Both the position numbers and the translations under genes were made by a program. From NCBI GenBank assembly GCA_963513935.1, contig OY740768.1, forward strand, positions 17,348,590 through 17,412,589: a DNA stretch of 64,000 bases, given 5' to 3'. Each line of letters begins with the position of its first letter. Position 1 is the first letter of the stretch. Of the stretch, positions 1 to 13,200 are shown piece after piece. Origin of the DNA: Aphrophora alni (lineage: Eukaryota > Arthropoda > Insecta > Hemiptera > Aphrophoridae). The notes below the pieces were generated by a model, which worked only from the letters and a program-made list of their open reading frames with translations, made no database searches and was not told where the DNA came from.

Positions 1-459
1 TTGAACTTTAGGAGGTAGGAGGGTGGTAGGGGTAAGGTTAGGTTAAGTAAGGTTAAGAGGTTAAGGTTAGGGCGTATTTCAATGAGCTCTAGTATTTTAA
101 TTTTGAACTTTGGGAGGTATGAGGGTGGTGGGGGTAAGGTTAGGTTAGGTTAGGTTATGTAAGGTTAGGTTAGGGCGTATTTCAATGAGCTCTACTATTT
201 TAATTTTGAACTTTAGGAGGTATGAGGGTGGTGGGGGTAAGGTTAGGTTAGGTAAGGTTAAGTTAGGTCTTATTTCAATGAGCTCTAGTATTTTAATTTT
301 GAACTTTAGGAGTTATGAGGGTGGTGGGGTAGGGTTAGGTTAGGTTAGGTAAGATTAGGTTAGGTTAGGTTAGGGAGTATTTCAATGAGTTCTAGTATTT
401 TAATTTTGAACTTTAGGAGGTATGAGGGTGGTGGGGGTAAAGTTAGGTTATGTAAAATT
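1..459. repeat. Minisatellite, about 100-bp unit with TTAGG runs
   Basis: Five head-to-tail units begin near 1, 103, 206, 299 and 406, the last one partial. Each starts with a TTGAACTTTAGGAGGTA-like segment, passes through a G-rich run and a variable number of GGTTA (TTAGG) pentamers, and ends with a TTTCAATGAGCTCTAG-like segment. Unit lengths vary from 93 to 107 bp, mainly through the pentamer number. TTAGG is the usual insect telomere repeat, but here it is interstitial and imperfect. The array is cut by the window edge. Confidence 0.9.
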
Positions 460-1063
460 TGAAATAAAAATATATCGAATTTATCGTCTTGATTGTGTAG
501 TAGAATGGTTGCGACTTAGAAATAGACAGACGGAGAGACACACGCTTGAAATTATAATGGTCCTTGGTTTTACCTAATGGTCATATTTTATATATTATTT
601 TAAAGGGCTCGATAGTCTTAAGGCCATCTTAAACCACCTTATTAAAAATGGTTTCCGTTAACGTGATTGTATTAAAATAGATAAATTGGTAGCTTCTCCT
701 TATTTGAACTTCTCAGATAAATCTGTTTGATTTTAGATAAAACAAAACAAAAATAGCAATTATTAAGAAAACATTTTGAAAATGTTCAAGTGTCTCGTTG
801 TAAAGGACGATGACCAATAATATTCTACTTAAAAAATTTTAGTTGCAACATTTTCTCGAGGGACCTAAAACTTATAATTAGGACTTATTGAGGTATAACA
901 ATAATGTAGGGTGGTGAGATAGAATTCCCCTTTCAACCATCTTAATACAAATACGTTAAAGGTAAAAAAATATTCATTTCGACGTCGTTCCCTTTAAATT
1001 GTCGGCTTTGTCCCTATTCTCCAACCAGGAAGTCCATAAAAAAACTGCTCTGTGTTTGAAGTA
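460..1063. other. No gene seen
   Basis: AT-rich spacer between the minisatellite and the first transposon. I see no exon-like stretch, RNA gene or clear repeat. Confidence 0.5.
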
Positions 1064-2287
1064 AAGGACTTTACAACTTTGTGAATTCATATAAATTTAT
1101 TCAGACTACTTACAGAGCTGGTTTTGGTGTCATTTTGTAGCAAAATATACTCTATAGTTAGTTAAGTTCATTGGCCATTTTTTAGACATCCCATCTAAAG
1201 TTGATTTCCTGCCAAATCCTCAGCACCATGTCAGTCGTAATTATTTCAGTCGCGGCGTAGATTCTTACTCTGAGCTCAGTTAGAGAATCCGGTAAGAATG
1301 GTTTATAAACGTTATCCTTGATAAATCCCCAGAAGTAAAAATACCTGGAAAGCGGTTATTGAGGAAATCCCGGACCTCGGTGAGGTAGTTCGGCGATCCG
1401 TCATTTTGCTGGAAGTGTATGCAGCGCCTCATCAATCTGGATGATTAAAAAGTTGTCCAGCATATGTAGGTACACTTTTGCATATGTTGATGTTTTTCTC
1501 TTGAAAAAAAGAAATTACTCTAAACTTTCATCTTGCTTAAGACACAAAAGATGTTAACTTTGGGTTATTACGAACATTTTCCAAGGCTTGTCGTGGATTT
1601 TCACTGCCCCAAATCCGACAGTTGTGTGTTTTCATTCATTCTACCACTTAAGATCGAAAGTCAAATCACTGAACGTTTGTAATGAAATCCTGGTCGGTTC
1701 GAGCAATTTCTACCCGTGTCCTTTAGTTCTTGCACCATCGTTAATCTGTACGGTTTGAGATACAAACGTTTTCTCAAAACACGCCACACAGTCGCGCGTG
1801 GAACGCTCAACTCGTCGGTTGATATTTTATATTAGGCATACTGTAGGCGTAAGATTTGTTAGAATAGTCATTAAGGAAGAGATAGATTTATAAATAAATA
1901 TCGAGCTTGACTTGTGAGATAATATTAGATAGAATAAAACTCGAACACAAGATCTCACAAAAATTACGTTTACTTAATCAAACGTCAAAGTCGCCATCCT
2001 CAGTCATCAGTTATAGTTTAGTTATTGTAGCTCATGTATCACAGAGGATGACGACTTTGTCGTTGAAACGCGTTTCATTAAGTAACCGTAATTTTTGTGA
2101 GACCTTGTGTTGGAGTTTTATTCTATCTGATAAATTTATAGTTTAAAAATTTTATTTTATTTTATTGGGTATTGTTCACTGCGTGAGATCAAAACTTGAA
2201 TCTATTTTGCTACAAAATGACACCAAAACCAACTTTGTTAACTAGTCCGAATAAATTTATATGAATTTACAAAGTTGAAGGACCTTA
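1064..2287 (-). mobile_element. Degenerate DDE transposon (Tc1/mariner-type) with long terminal inverted repeats
   Basis: Inverted repeats of roughly 80 bp bound this element: 1064-1146 matches the reverse complement of 2204-2287. Between them the minus strand (about 1880 to 1200) carries remnants of a transposase. They include a segment reading CRIWGSENPRQALENVR-like, which resembles the block before the second catalytic Asp in insect IS630/Tc1/mariner transposases. Many stops and frameshifts make it non-functional. A separate fold-back element (about 1925-2133) lies inside it near the right end. The superfamily call is confident; the family is not. Confidence 0.65.
1925..2133 (+). repeat. 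Fold-back element with degenerate hammerhead-like motif
   Basis: The flanks are imperfect inverted copies: about 1925-1970 pairs with about 2085-2133. The plus strand from about 2035 to 2075 holds a hammerhead-like layout: core CAGAGGA (2042-2048), an unpaired T, helix II GACGAC/GTCGTT with a TTT loop, GAA, a self-complementary ACGCGT and then T. It closely resembles the intact copy at 61297-61341, but core position 4 is A rather than U and helix I no longer pairs well. It is nested in the DDE transposon at 1064-2287. Confidence 0.6.
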
Positions 2288-4548
2288 TCCCCAATTTATC
2301 CCACTCATCAAGACCTTTTAAAAAAAATGTATCTTGCCTTTTCTATTTAAAATATTCGATCTTTTTTAAAAAATGTACTAAAAAATAGTCTTTTATCCAA
2401 ACTAGGATTTCTGCAATTTGGATTTTTATTCAAATTATTACCAAAAATAGATGGGCCTAGAATTTTATTTTCATACTGTTATGTAAATTTCACACAAAAA
2501 TGTAACAATAAATAACTGAACAGATAATAAATTTATATACAGTGAGCCACTTATACGATTAGGATCGGTCGAAGTTTTTATGAAAGAGGTACTGTACTTT
2601 CAAATTTCGTATTATAATTATTTCCGCTAAGGAGATATATTGTTTTATTTTCAATGATTTACTACGTTAGGTTAAGAAGTAGACTTGCCTCTATCGGTAC
2701 TGCGGAAGTCAAGGCGGCCCAGGTAAATGACTTATTCAAGCTAAATTTAGACGCGTTGCACCATTTTGTATAGGCCTGTTACACACACCCTTCACTTATA
2801 TGTCAAGGTAGGAACTATGTTGTGTTTACCATAATACCTATGTACCAAAATATTAGAGTGGTTGTACGTTTAAGGGGAATGTGATTCTCCTATGTTATTT
2901 ATTTCTTAGGTTATATCTTATTTCGGGGAAAAAAAAAAAACTACATTACAGATTTGATTCAACGTTAACTACAGTACCAGATTTATATAAAAAGAATAAT
3001 TACTTTATAAAAAGAATAATTACTTTATAAAAAGAATAATTACTTTATAAAAAGAAAAATTACTTTATAAAAAGAATAATTAATAGTAGTTAAAAAAAAA
3101 TCTAACTTGGTTTTTTATAAGGAAAAAACTACTTTTTTACTTTCTCATATATATATATATATATACGTTGTATCATAGATAAAGTTAGGCCTATGTGTTG
3201 AGTGAAAAAATCGATACCGAGTATTTTGCGAATATATCCGTTTTCAGGTCTCCTGTGTCCCAGAAAGTGTTTTTTTTTTTTAATGATATTTATTTGTCTT
3301 TGTGTAATGATCTACAGCCCAAAGGCATGGAAAGAATTTAATCAAAATTTGTATTTGGTCGTATTTTGGCTTATATTAAAACAAAATATTTTTTGGTAGT
3401 TTAAAATTTAAAGGTAGCATATAAAAACACAAAAATATGATTTTCTAAAAATCGGGTTTGATCAAATTTTTAAGGACCGAAACAAAACGTATTGGTCAAC
3501 ATCTGTTGAAAAATACCAGCTTGTGAGTTATTGGTAAACTAAAAAAAAAAGTTCTTAGGACTATTTTAAAATACTTAATTTATCAAAATTGGTAATACCG
3601 ATTTAGATCAAATTTTAGTGAAATATGAAGATTAATGACCCAAACGTGTGTGCAAGATTGGAAGTACAAAAACAATATAGTTCAGGAGTAATTATAAAAA
3701 AAAAAAAAAAAACGAAACTTACTCCTGGCAAAGCATGACCAATATGTTTTGTTTCGGAACCTTGGAGGGTACATGCTTCAATATTTGATCAAAATCGTTA
3801 GAGCTGGTTTTAATAAAAGTTGGAATTTCGAATTTTGGTTTTATAACTTATCCTCTCTAAATTTGAAATTACTGACATTCCTTCCTCTACTGCATGTTAT
3901 CTTTTCAGATGGACTATGCAATGGGATGGTTTCTATTTGTCTAAAAAATATTCCCTGTAAGAAGTTTGTAATTTTTGGATGTAAGATATCTTTTTAGTTG
4001 AAACATTTTCTACAGAGGAAATGAATCTTGTGTCTGAACTTTAATTCTATAATCTATTTAATTGTTAAAATCAAATTTTAACGATCAGTATTCTGACTAT
4101 GTTATGTGGTTTTATGCCTAATTAAGTCTTTGCTGTCATGCCAAGACCTTTTCCTATTCAATGTAATATTGCAGCTGGGGAAAGCATTAATTCTGTGCTC
4201 TGACACCTTGATCAATGACGTAAACTTGTAACAAACCAGCCAACTACTGCTCTCTCTAAACTATTGTTCAAGTTATCCTTTCTCATATATTTCAAATTAC
4301 ATGCAAAACTTATAGATGATAAAAATATGACTAACCTAGGTGATATGGCAATTCTATATGATTTGTAAAAAGTTTTTAATCTTCCACAACTTGTTACTAA
4401 ACACACATTAGGTGTAACTGTACTTTTGGAAATATGTTAAAAGTAGCTAAAATATTGCGATTTTAGGTTTTAAAAACTTTTTTTGTATGTTAGAAATTTC
4501 TATTTTTTTATTGTAAAAAAAGATTAAAGAATAACAACATATATTTTG
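2288..4548. other. Gene-free stretch
   Basis: AT-rich DNA without a recognisable exon. It holds the 20-bp tandem repeat at 2982-3082 and a TA run near 3150. A segment around 3170-3390 loosely resembles 9640-9830 (both contain an ACAGCCCAAA block), suggesting an old dispersed repeat. Confidence 0.4.
2982..3082. repeat. 20-bp tandem repeat, about 5 copies
   Basis: The unit TTTATAAAAAGAATAATTAC is repeated about five times with very few differences; one copy has A for T. Simple local tandem duplication; no function is visible. Confidence 0.9.
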
Positions 4549-4884
4549 TATTTATTATCTTTGACTTACCGCCAGCAATCCTTGATTAATTTTTTTTTCC
4601 AGTTTATATTGTCATATATTCACTACACGTGTTTCTGACATTATCGTGCATAGTATACTATGTAAAGCCGGCGCGGTGACATTAATAAAAAAGAAAATAT
4701 TGTGTTTCTTCTGCGTGAATGTTATGTGTATACTTGTTTTTTGTGTTGAATGTTTTAACTAAGTGTTATCACCCGACGATGGACGATAATGTCAGAAACA
4801 CGTGTAGTGAATATATGACAATATAAACTGGAAAAAAAAAATTAATCAAGGATTGCTGGGGCGGTAAGTCAAAGATAATAAATA
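4549..4884 (+). repeat. Fold-back element with hammerhead-like motif
   Basis: The two ends are inverted copies of about 97 bp (4549-4646 against 4785-4884), differing mainly by small indels, so the transcript would form a long hairpin. The right half carries a hammerhead-like motif at 4769-4810. The left arm holds only the distal half of that motif, so the structure looks like an asymmetric inverted dimer of one terminal sequence. It carries no coding sequence. Confidence 0.8.
4769..4810 (+). ncRNA. Hammerhead-ribozyme-like motif
   Basis: Seen in the sequence: helix I TCAC (4769-4772) pairs with GTGA (4807-4810); core CCGACGA (4773-4779); a hairpin where U-A, G-C, A-U and C-G pairs can form around one bulge; GAA (4795-4797); a self-complementary ACACGTGT as minimal helix III; A4806 completes a GUA site. 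The only departure from the CUGANGA core is C at position 4. Known: type I hammerheads with very short helix III occur in Penelope-like elements. Whether it cleaves is not shown. Confidence 0.5.
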
Positions 4885-6578
4885 GTTATTCAAGCATATC
4901 CGGTTACTCTAGACTATCATTATGATATATTTTGTATTATAAATCAACTACAAATACACCAAAACTTATGTATATGAAATTATTATTCATAGTTATGCCT
5001 TGAAACATAGATACATTAAAATTTGCACACTGTCACATAGTTTGTTTTCTAATTAGATTTCCCTTTCTCGGAACTAGTAACACAATTTCTTTGCCTATGA
5101 TGACCTCGTTTAGGCTTGGCAATTTTTGAAGAAAATATTTTTCTCAGAACCTAACAATTTTTTGTTTTTAATTTTACAAAAATATATTCTTAAACTGTTA
5201 ATTCATTCAAAATTTTAGCTATGAGGTCACTGACAGGTAATTTTGATTTACTTTGTATAAAAACACAAATATTTTGGGATAATGAAATAATGGTTTCCAT
5301 CTATTTCATTTGAACAACATAATTCCATATAACCATGAAGGAGTGCTTGTGACGACCAAGTCTGAGTAAAATATTAATTTACAAAACTAACTAATAAAGA
5401 TCTTTTTCATAAAGCTATAACAGTAGAACTCTTATAAATAGTTATACTCTGAAATCGAAATGAATACAAAATGAGAAATAATATATGACTGGAGCGATAG
5501 TACTAGGCACAATGTTGGCAAAAGGAAGTTTTTAAAAAAAAGGAAGTTACAATTTCAGAATCTCTGACTCAAAAAGTGATTTTTATGTAATTCATAATGT
5601 TGGCAAACAAGTGTTAAGATTTAAAAAAAAAAGGAAGTTACAATTTCAGGATCTCTGACTCAAAAAGTGATTTTTATGTAATTCATAAGGGACTCTGTTA
5701 AAAAAAAAAAGATTTATTTGAAATTTGATATTTTTTGACTCCAAAAATTTAAAAAATATGTTATAATATGATGATTCCTTAAGATGTAAACAAACATGGT
5801 TTATATTAAATTAATAAAGTAGGATAAACAATTTAACTAATTAGCTATTACGGTTTTATAATTGATTAAATTTGACTCAGTTAAGCAAAAAATTTACGTT
5901 TTTTCCCCAAAGAAATTAAATTTTATATTTAGATAATATTATATTAATTAATTACTATTGAGGTTATAAAGTTATAGGAATAATATAAAGAAGTCAGGAG
6001 TATAATTAAAGAAAAAATAACATTAAAAAAGGCTTCAGTTTGAGAAGAGTAGATAAAATTAGGAAAAATTACATTTTTCCGCAATCATTAACCATTTTTG
6101 GAACAAAATTCAAAAATGGGGTTTTGTAGTTTTTACTATATTAACAAAAACAGCATTCAAATCGGTTTAGCTATTTTTCTCAATAAGTTTAATAGCAAAA
6201 TTTTAACTTATATAAGATGTCAAGATATCCTCTTTTTTTCATGTAGTATATTTGATTATAGCAAGCCAGGAATAAAAAAATAACAAGTTTTATTTTCAAA
6301 TTTTATGTATGCACTGTAACCTCCAGAAGGTTACATACAAAAGATAGTAACGAAAACAAACATTATTGCTGTTACACACACCTAAATATTCAATTGTATG
6401 CTTGGTACATTTCCTCGTGTATCAGGAACTCAAAACTTCTGGGTTTAAACTAATACACTTTAACCTCCACTCGGTCTATTAGTGACAACTAGATTATTTA
6501 TGTGTAATATCTTTATATTTATTCAGCAGTAGGTTAGTTTACTTATTAATTAAGACTCTTTTTCCATTAATTTTGCAG
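4885..6578. other. Gene-free stretch upstream of the first recognised MCC exon
   Basis: AT-rich DNA ending in the splice acceptor at 6578. It includes a 90-bp tandem duplication (about 5510-5690). I looked for an upstream MCC exon here and could not support one. Confidence 0.45.
5510..5690. repeat. Tandem duplication, about 90-bp unit
   Basis: Two adjacent near-identical copies share AGGAAGTTACAATTTCAG and CTCTGACTCAAAAAGTGA, each followed by TTTTTATGTAATTCATAA. They differ by a few bases and an A-run length. Confidence 0.85.
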
Positions 6579-6828
6579 TTACACTTAGCTGCACTAGCAA
6601 GTCTTCGAGGGGAGATACTTGATTTATCGACAAGACTTCATGCGGTTTCTGAGGAACGCGATCTTCTAGAAAAGTCTTTAACTCAAGCTCAGATAAATGC
6701 AGAAGCTGTAGTCGCTCAACAATATGAAGAACGACTCACCGAATTGCATTCTGTCATTGCTGAACTCAGTCGAAAGATGGATAGGCAGCGTGCTTTGGTT
6801 ATCACGGAGGAGGAGGATGCCCCATCGG
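6579..6828 (+). CDS. MCC: MCC exon a (residues 1-83 of the visible part)
   Basis: The acceptor TTTTGCAG ends at 6578 and the donor GTAAGA begins at 6829; the exon leaves phase 1. It encodes LHLAALASLRGEILDL and YEERLTELHSVIAELSRKMD, both close to the N-terminal coiled coil of vertebrate MCC (ALASLKGDI, YEERITELHSVIAEL). Because it opens at an acceptor with no Met, at least one upstream exon must exist. Confidence 0.95.
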
Positions 6829-9800
6829 GTAAGATACTTCTAAGACTTGTGTACTTTTTGTTGTTTTCTATTTTTATTATGCATAATCTTTAAGAAATAA
6901 ATGAAACTAAGTTTTTTAATTTATATTTGAATCTTTATCACAGTTGAAAGATATATAAACTCATTTAATTATTTAAAATTTTCAAATTATATATACTCTT
7001 ACATTATTCTTCCCTAGCTCTAATATATGAAACTGATCTTAACTGTTCATTACTACCAACATTGTAATAAACATTAATATAAGGAGTGTTCATATATAAA
7101 CTGTCAATTTGTAACTTCATTTTATTTATTACAGTAAAACAATTTAACATACCACTTCTGAACATAATCTTCTGCCACTGCAATGCACTCCTTTCAGAAC
7201 TCATCCCAGTGGAGAAAAAGTTTTTTGTTTGAACAATATTAATGACCTCTTCATTTGTTTTGAATTTCTTTCCTCTTAAAATTCTTTAGGAGGGGCAAAC
7301 AGATGACAGTTGGATAACGCTAAGTTCACTATAGGATGATTAGGGTAGCATTTCCATAGTCAAAGGAGCAGTTCGAGGAACAGTATTGTCCTGGAGGAAA
7401 TTAATAGACGATTGAGTAACTCTCCTCTAAGAAAAAAATTCTACTCTTCAGTTGAGTTCTTGACACAGTACTTGATAGTGATTATTTTTTATTCTGTGAG
7501 AAAGTCAAGAAAAAGAATTCCTTGTAAATCGCAAAAGAAGGAAATTATCTGACCATGTGAACTTTTCACGGTGGTGAATTTTTTGCATTTCCTCTGCATA
7601 CTGGGTTGTTTTGATTATAGATATTAGAGTATTCGAGGGCTAGGGGTCTTTATTTTATGCCCTTTTCTTCCTTTTTTTTTTTTTATAAAGTGATGACCAA
7701 GAGGTTTCTGCCTTAAAAACAACATGAATATGTTTTGATTATGGTGTGAAATTTTGCAACCATGTTTCATTTCAGGTTGTAATAGACGCTAAAAAATTGT
7801 ATTTTATCTTTTCTTCTATGTGACTTCTAAAGTACTGCAGCAACCAACCTCTTTCCTTTGTGTTTAGGTAGCGAAGGTTAAATAGCTGTTTAGCCCTATT
7901 TTGCTACATTTGAGACAATTTTAACCATTTCTTTAATACTTTCTAATTCATTCAATGTTTTTCAAATATTTTTCCTAATTTATTAAATAAATTAATCGTA
8001 TAATTAAATTAGTAAAGGTCCAATTGTGATTCAATTTACCCTTCTTAAACTGATAGCATCACAATTACGATATACTGAGACATACAAAAAGTGAATAATC
8101 ATCACTAATCTTTTCCAATCCTCTCAAATATGGATTTTAATTTTGTACGTTGATAGTAATTAAAAATATTCTTTTTCACAAGTTGACAATTTTTTACTTC
8201 TGTGCTTCACTTGTCATCTATTGCCAACTTATTTTTTACCATGTACATAGGAATTAATGTATTATTCAATTTTTTAATTATTTTGTATAAGTAATTTACG
8301 CTATGTATATAGTTTTTCGTTTTCTATAATATGCATATTTTCTGTATATCAGATTTTAAAAAAACAAACAATTTTTCCAAATTATTTTGTGTACAATAAA
8401 AAAAAAAACTATTGTAACTTTCGTCAAATGAAACTCTCCTGGAAAAAAATAAAATAATAAAAAAATAAAATAAAAAATAAATAAATAAAAAAAGAAAGTG
8501 TTTTTGTATTGTTCTATAGGCACATTATATGGATTTTTCTTAAGAATATGATATGTAATACTTTATATCTATAATGGTTCACATAAATTTAAAATATATA
8601 TATATATGCCTTCTACATCTACCAAAATCATCTAGCATTTTATAAAAATTATTATTAGTATTGTGGTTAATAGAGTAACTGGTATATTTTCTCGAGTAAG
8701 TACTTCATATTCACCCTGTTTATTTGATGTTTTTGAGGAACAAGTGCACTCATTTTCAGCTTTTCCCTTCCCTCTTGAATAACTTGTACATTATATATTT
8801 TTTTACTCTGAGAGATTTTTCCAAACGGATTTTGTAGCCTTACACAAATCAAGATGGAATGCCTATTTGTGAATTACAAATTTCATAATAGCTGACCATC
8901 ACTACTATGAACCTTCTGTTAAGATATTTGTTAAAATAATATAACTGACAGTGAAGACACACTTGTGACAAGTTCTGACATGTGTTTCCTCAATGAGTCG
9001 TGGAAGTTTGTGTACATTTCCAGAAGAGAGCATGGAAATTTATGATAGGGCTTCATATTCAGCAATAAATTCAGATTTATAGTGTATAACATAATTATTA
9101 TTTAATATTTTAAATAATTATTTATGTTTAATTATGGAGCATAAAAACATTATATTTAGAAATCATTTATATACAGTATTGAGACTTAAAAACAAATCTC
9201 TTTATGTAGCATATGATTTTTAACTATGTAAAAATTAATGTCCGGTCCCAACAAAATATAATTACAATTTTCATCTAAATCACTAATATTTTTAAATTTT
9301 GGTTCTATTGTGGATTTTTAATTAAATTTTTGTATGGATATTAACAAACCGATGTCAAATTTAAACTCAAACCTTTAAAATACGTAAATAATATAAGTTT
9401 TTAATAAAAAACAAATGGTTTTTACATTTTAATACATTTTTTACCTTGTGTTACTTCATTTCACGATTAGTTGGTAGTGTACGAAATGTACATTGACTAA
9501 CCATGTAAATCAAATGGGAATTTCAGCACTAATCTATAATGAAAATGTAAGGTCACCAAAAAACTTATGTTCTATTTAAACCGGAATGGTTACTGGTTTT
9601 TTTTTTATTACATTTTTTTATGTACTATACATAGTACGGAGAAAGTTATGTGTTGGTTCAACGAATATGTATCAAGTTTTTTGTGGATATATATCTATTT
9701 TGAAGTCCCTGAGTTCAAAAAGGATTTTTTTTGGAATGTCTGTCGTATGTAGTGAGCACTACAGCCCAAACATGTGATCATGTTTGATTCAAATTTGGTG

Positions 9801-10241
9801 TTGTGGGCATATTTTGGCCATATCTCGGGTGCATTTGTTTTTCCCTCCATGGTCTAACAGCTAGATGGCTTTTCAGTTGGTAATAAGTGGTTAACACATC
9901 GAAACCATCACCATTGTTCTAGCTTTTTAAACCAGAGTTTGCTACCAATTGTGGTTTTCTAATTTTCCTCATGAAGCTGGATCTGTAATGTGAGCCCCTT
10001 GCGGATTGAATCTGAAACCGCTTAATACCTGTTCATGATACATCAAGTTAAATATTAATATACAATTACCGCAGCATTCAAGATATACTCAAACCATCTT
10101 TCCCAAATGGTGTTTACTTCATATGTTCATTGTTATCTTGACTTTTCATAGCAGTTTCATATAATTAACTTATGTTTATCGTTCAACAAATAATTTAGAT
10201 TGTTTTTTAAGGCTTTATATATTTTAAACTCTTTGATTGTA

Positions 10242-10298
<57 letters not shown>

Positions 10299-13200
10299 TG
10301 ATTCTCTCACTAGAAGCTCCAATAATTATTAAATTGGGTGTTAGTTAGATGCTATATAAACTTTTTTTTTGCTTATGTCTCTCTGTTTGGCCTATTTAAA
10401 AATTATTACAATCATTGAATGTTATTTTATAAAGTCCATAATTGATTCAGTGGATTTTTGGATGTAGTTTTATGGATATTGTTTTTTAGAGTGGAAAGCT
10501 GTTACTTTTATTATGTTCAGAAAGGCTATTACTGTACAAATTTTATTTTTCTTCTTATTTAGATGGTGACAACTGTATTTTAATAAAGTCGTATTATTAA
10601 GAGGTTTTTCTTACTTTAAAAAAATTTATTATTTTATGATTAGAACCTATTTAGTTATAGGTTTGTCATTGCGTTGTTGAAAAAAAAAAGAAATTGATTT
10701 GTAAGTTTAGTTTTAACAAACATCATCAATTTCAACCCAAACCAACCCCTATTTATTGTTATGAATGGTGTGTAATCACATGCATGTGGAATTCTGTGAA
10801 AACATTGTGGACGTTCACGAATATCAAAATATTTTAATACAGCAATCTCAATTTAATTTAATTATTCTAACATTTTAACAAAAACTATATAAACATGGAC
10901 AGATAATTATTGTATTTGATTTCAGAAACTGAGCAAAGTATTGAAACCAGTTCCCAGGTAGATGGAGCCCCTTGTGAAGAAACATTAGTGTTGGATTCAG
11001 AGGAATTACCAGTTCAGGTGAGACAACATTCACTGGTGAAAGTTATATCTAATACAAAAACTGCAAAACACTCTCATAATCAGATTGTCTCATTAACTGA
11101 AATATAAGGTGTAAATGTATTATAACCACTTCAATAATCTAAACAAAATTACGTTTTATGTTGACATCAAATCTTAAATCATTGCACTATCTTTCTCACA
11201 TAGTCAATCCTAACAGTAACGAAAAATAATATTTGTTATACTATCTTATTTAAAATGTCTCTGTATTACCTTATGCATGAGAAAAAAATGTAATTTTACT
11301 TCATTATTGAATTTTTCTTATGCATTTTGGATCATTTCCGTGATCTATATACCAGTATTTAACACTGAAACGCTTTGCTAGAAGTGTTTATAAATACTAT
11401 TTCATGTGAATACAATCTAGAAATAACAATATCTAAATACCATAGTACTGATAAGTTATTGTTATCTGTCACAAATATTGTAAAACTCTTACACTTTTAG
11501 AGACCCTAATGGTAGCCATCTAGTGAAAAATCTTTAAAAAAAAAAGACAACATTCTTTATTTAACTAATGTTTAAAAAGCAATGTCTATACTTCGTTATA
11601 AATAAAATTCTTTCAAAAGTTATAATAGACGATTTATTAATTTCTTTGCGAGTCTTTTCTGCCACCCCCTTCAGAACTTTTTTGGGGAGGAGGAAAAATC
11701 TTTTTGGACATCTTTGTAAGGCAGGGTAGTGCCGGACTCTTACCAGCTAAAACCCTTCCTCAACCAACTTCATCCCTAACCTAAAACCTCAAAGTATTAC
11801 ATCAAGTTAGTGACTCCCTACATCTTTATGCTTTGAATTGGCTCTGTTTTTCTTTCTCATCCTTGTTCTTCTGCATCATCACTTCTTTTTTACATTTACT
11901 CTTATTTGCTACTTATCAATATTTTCCAACATTTAATTGATAATAATAGTAGCATCCAGTATAGTCTCCAAGTCGCTAGATATTTTACACCTAGGACAAA
12001 TGTACAATGTTTAATTTGTTATCAACAAGCTTACAATACTTATAATTTGGGCTATCACTCAACTTTAATCTGTGGACATAGTAATAAAACATTTCCAAAT
12101 TTATTCATATCTTGTAGATCTAGGATGAGATTTTTCTGTCCAGCTTTCAATACTGACAGATTCTGTTCACCTGATCTGCCACAAGTGCTCCATCTCTCAT
12201 ATGATGATTGTTTGGGACTTTTATCTCAATCAGGGCAACCCTTTCCTAACCAAGAGATAAGTAGGACATGTGCCTGGTAATACCATTGCAGCATTAGTTG
12301 GTGCTGTTCTATATTCGCTTCATATTCTAAGAAATATTTTTCTTTGCAGTTTTTCCAGCATAATTTTCTCCTTCTGAACCATTTGTGACTCTCACAAACA
12401 TCAGCCTTGGTAAATCCGTGCTTTGAATATCCTCCTATTGTATTTAATATTAATTGTACAATACCCAACACCACCCACCAGAAGCGTTCCTAACCAGAAC
12501 ATTTCTTCAACAAAAGACTTGATGTCTCATTCTTCTTTCATCTATCGCAAGATGAGTCATTCCTCTTTCCTGTTATGTTGACGTGACTGATCAGAGAATG
12601 GTATCCTGTTATCAGACCAATCACCATTCTAAAATATCCCCTTTTCTCAACCAGAGATCTCTTTCTCTAACCTCATCTGGCCCTCTTACCAGTTCTAGCC
12701 CGTCTAATCAATCCTAGCCTACCTACAAACACAATCCATGCATTTTCAGATACCTTAGTGTTCTTTAAGAATCCATGACACGTAGTCTCTTGCACATTGT
12801 TTCCAATACAATCAGCAACCTTCGTATTTTATATAATTTATTATATTCTGAATTGTGTAGTTTTCATTATAATTTACTAAGTTATAATTCTGTTTAAATT
12901 AGGTGAAACAACATAAAACAAGGCAGCTTGAGGATTGCCGACTAGAAGAAGCACTGGTAGAACTAAGAGCTGAAAATGCATTGTTGCAAGATAAACTTAC
13001 CAAGAAAGAAGCAGAACTTCACCAAGTTCAAAGTTTGCTATCTGGTATTCGAGAAGATAGGGATAAGCTTCGTAATAAGGTGTGCTTTTTTTTTTTTTTT
13101 TTTTTTTTTAATAATTGATATATGCAATATATAAACAGAATACAGTAGTCTTTAATGAGTGATATCCAGAAAGTAAATTCTGTTTCTATATATTGCCACT

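Noticed and set aside
1..6578. First MCC exon(s) with start codon
   Set aside because: No frame with a Met, a plausible donor and MCC-like residues could be identified; it may lie outside the window.
11906..12474. Open frames of 124 and 82 codons on opposite strands in an MCC intron
   Set aside because: They overlap partly, lack recognisable motifs and show no splice context.
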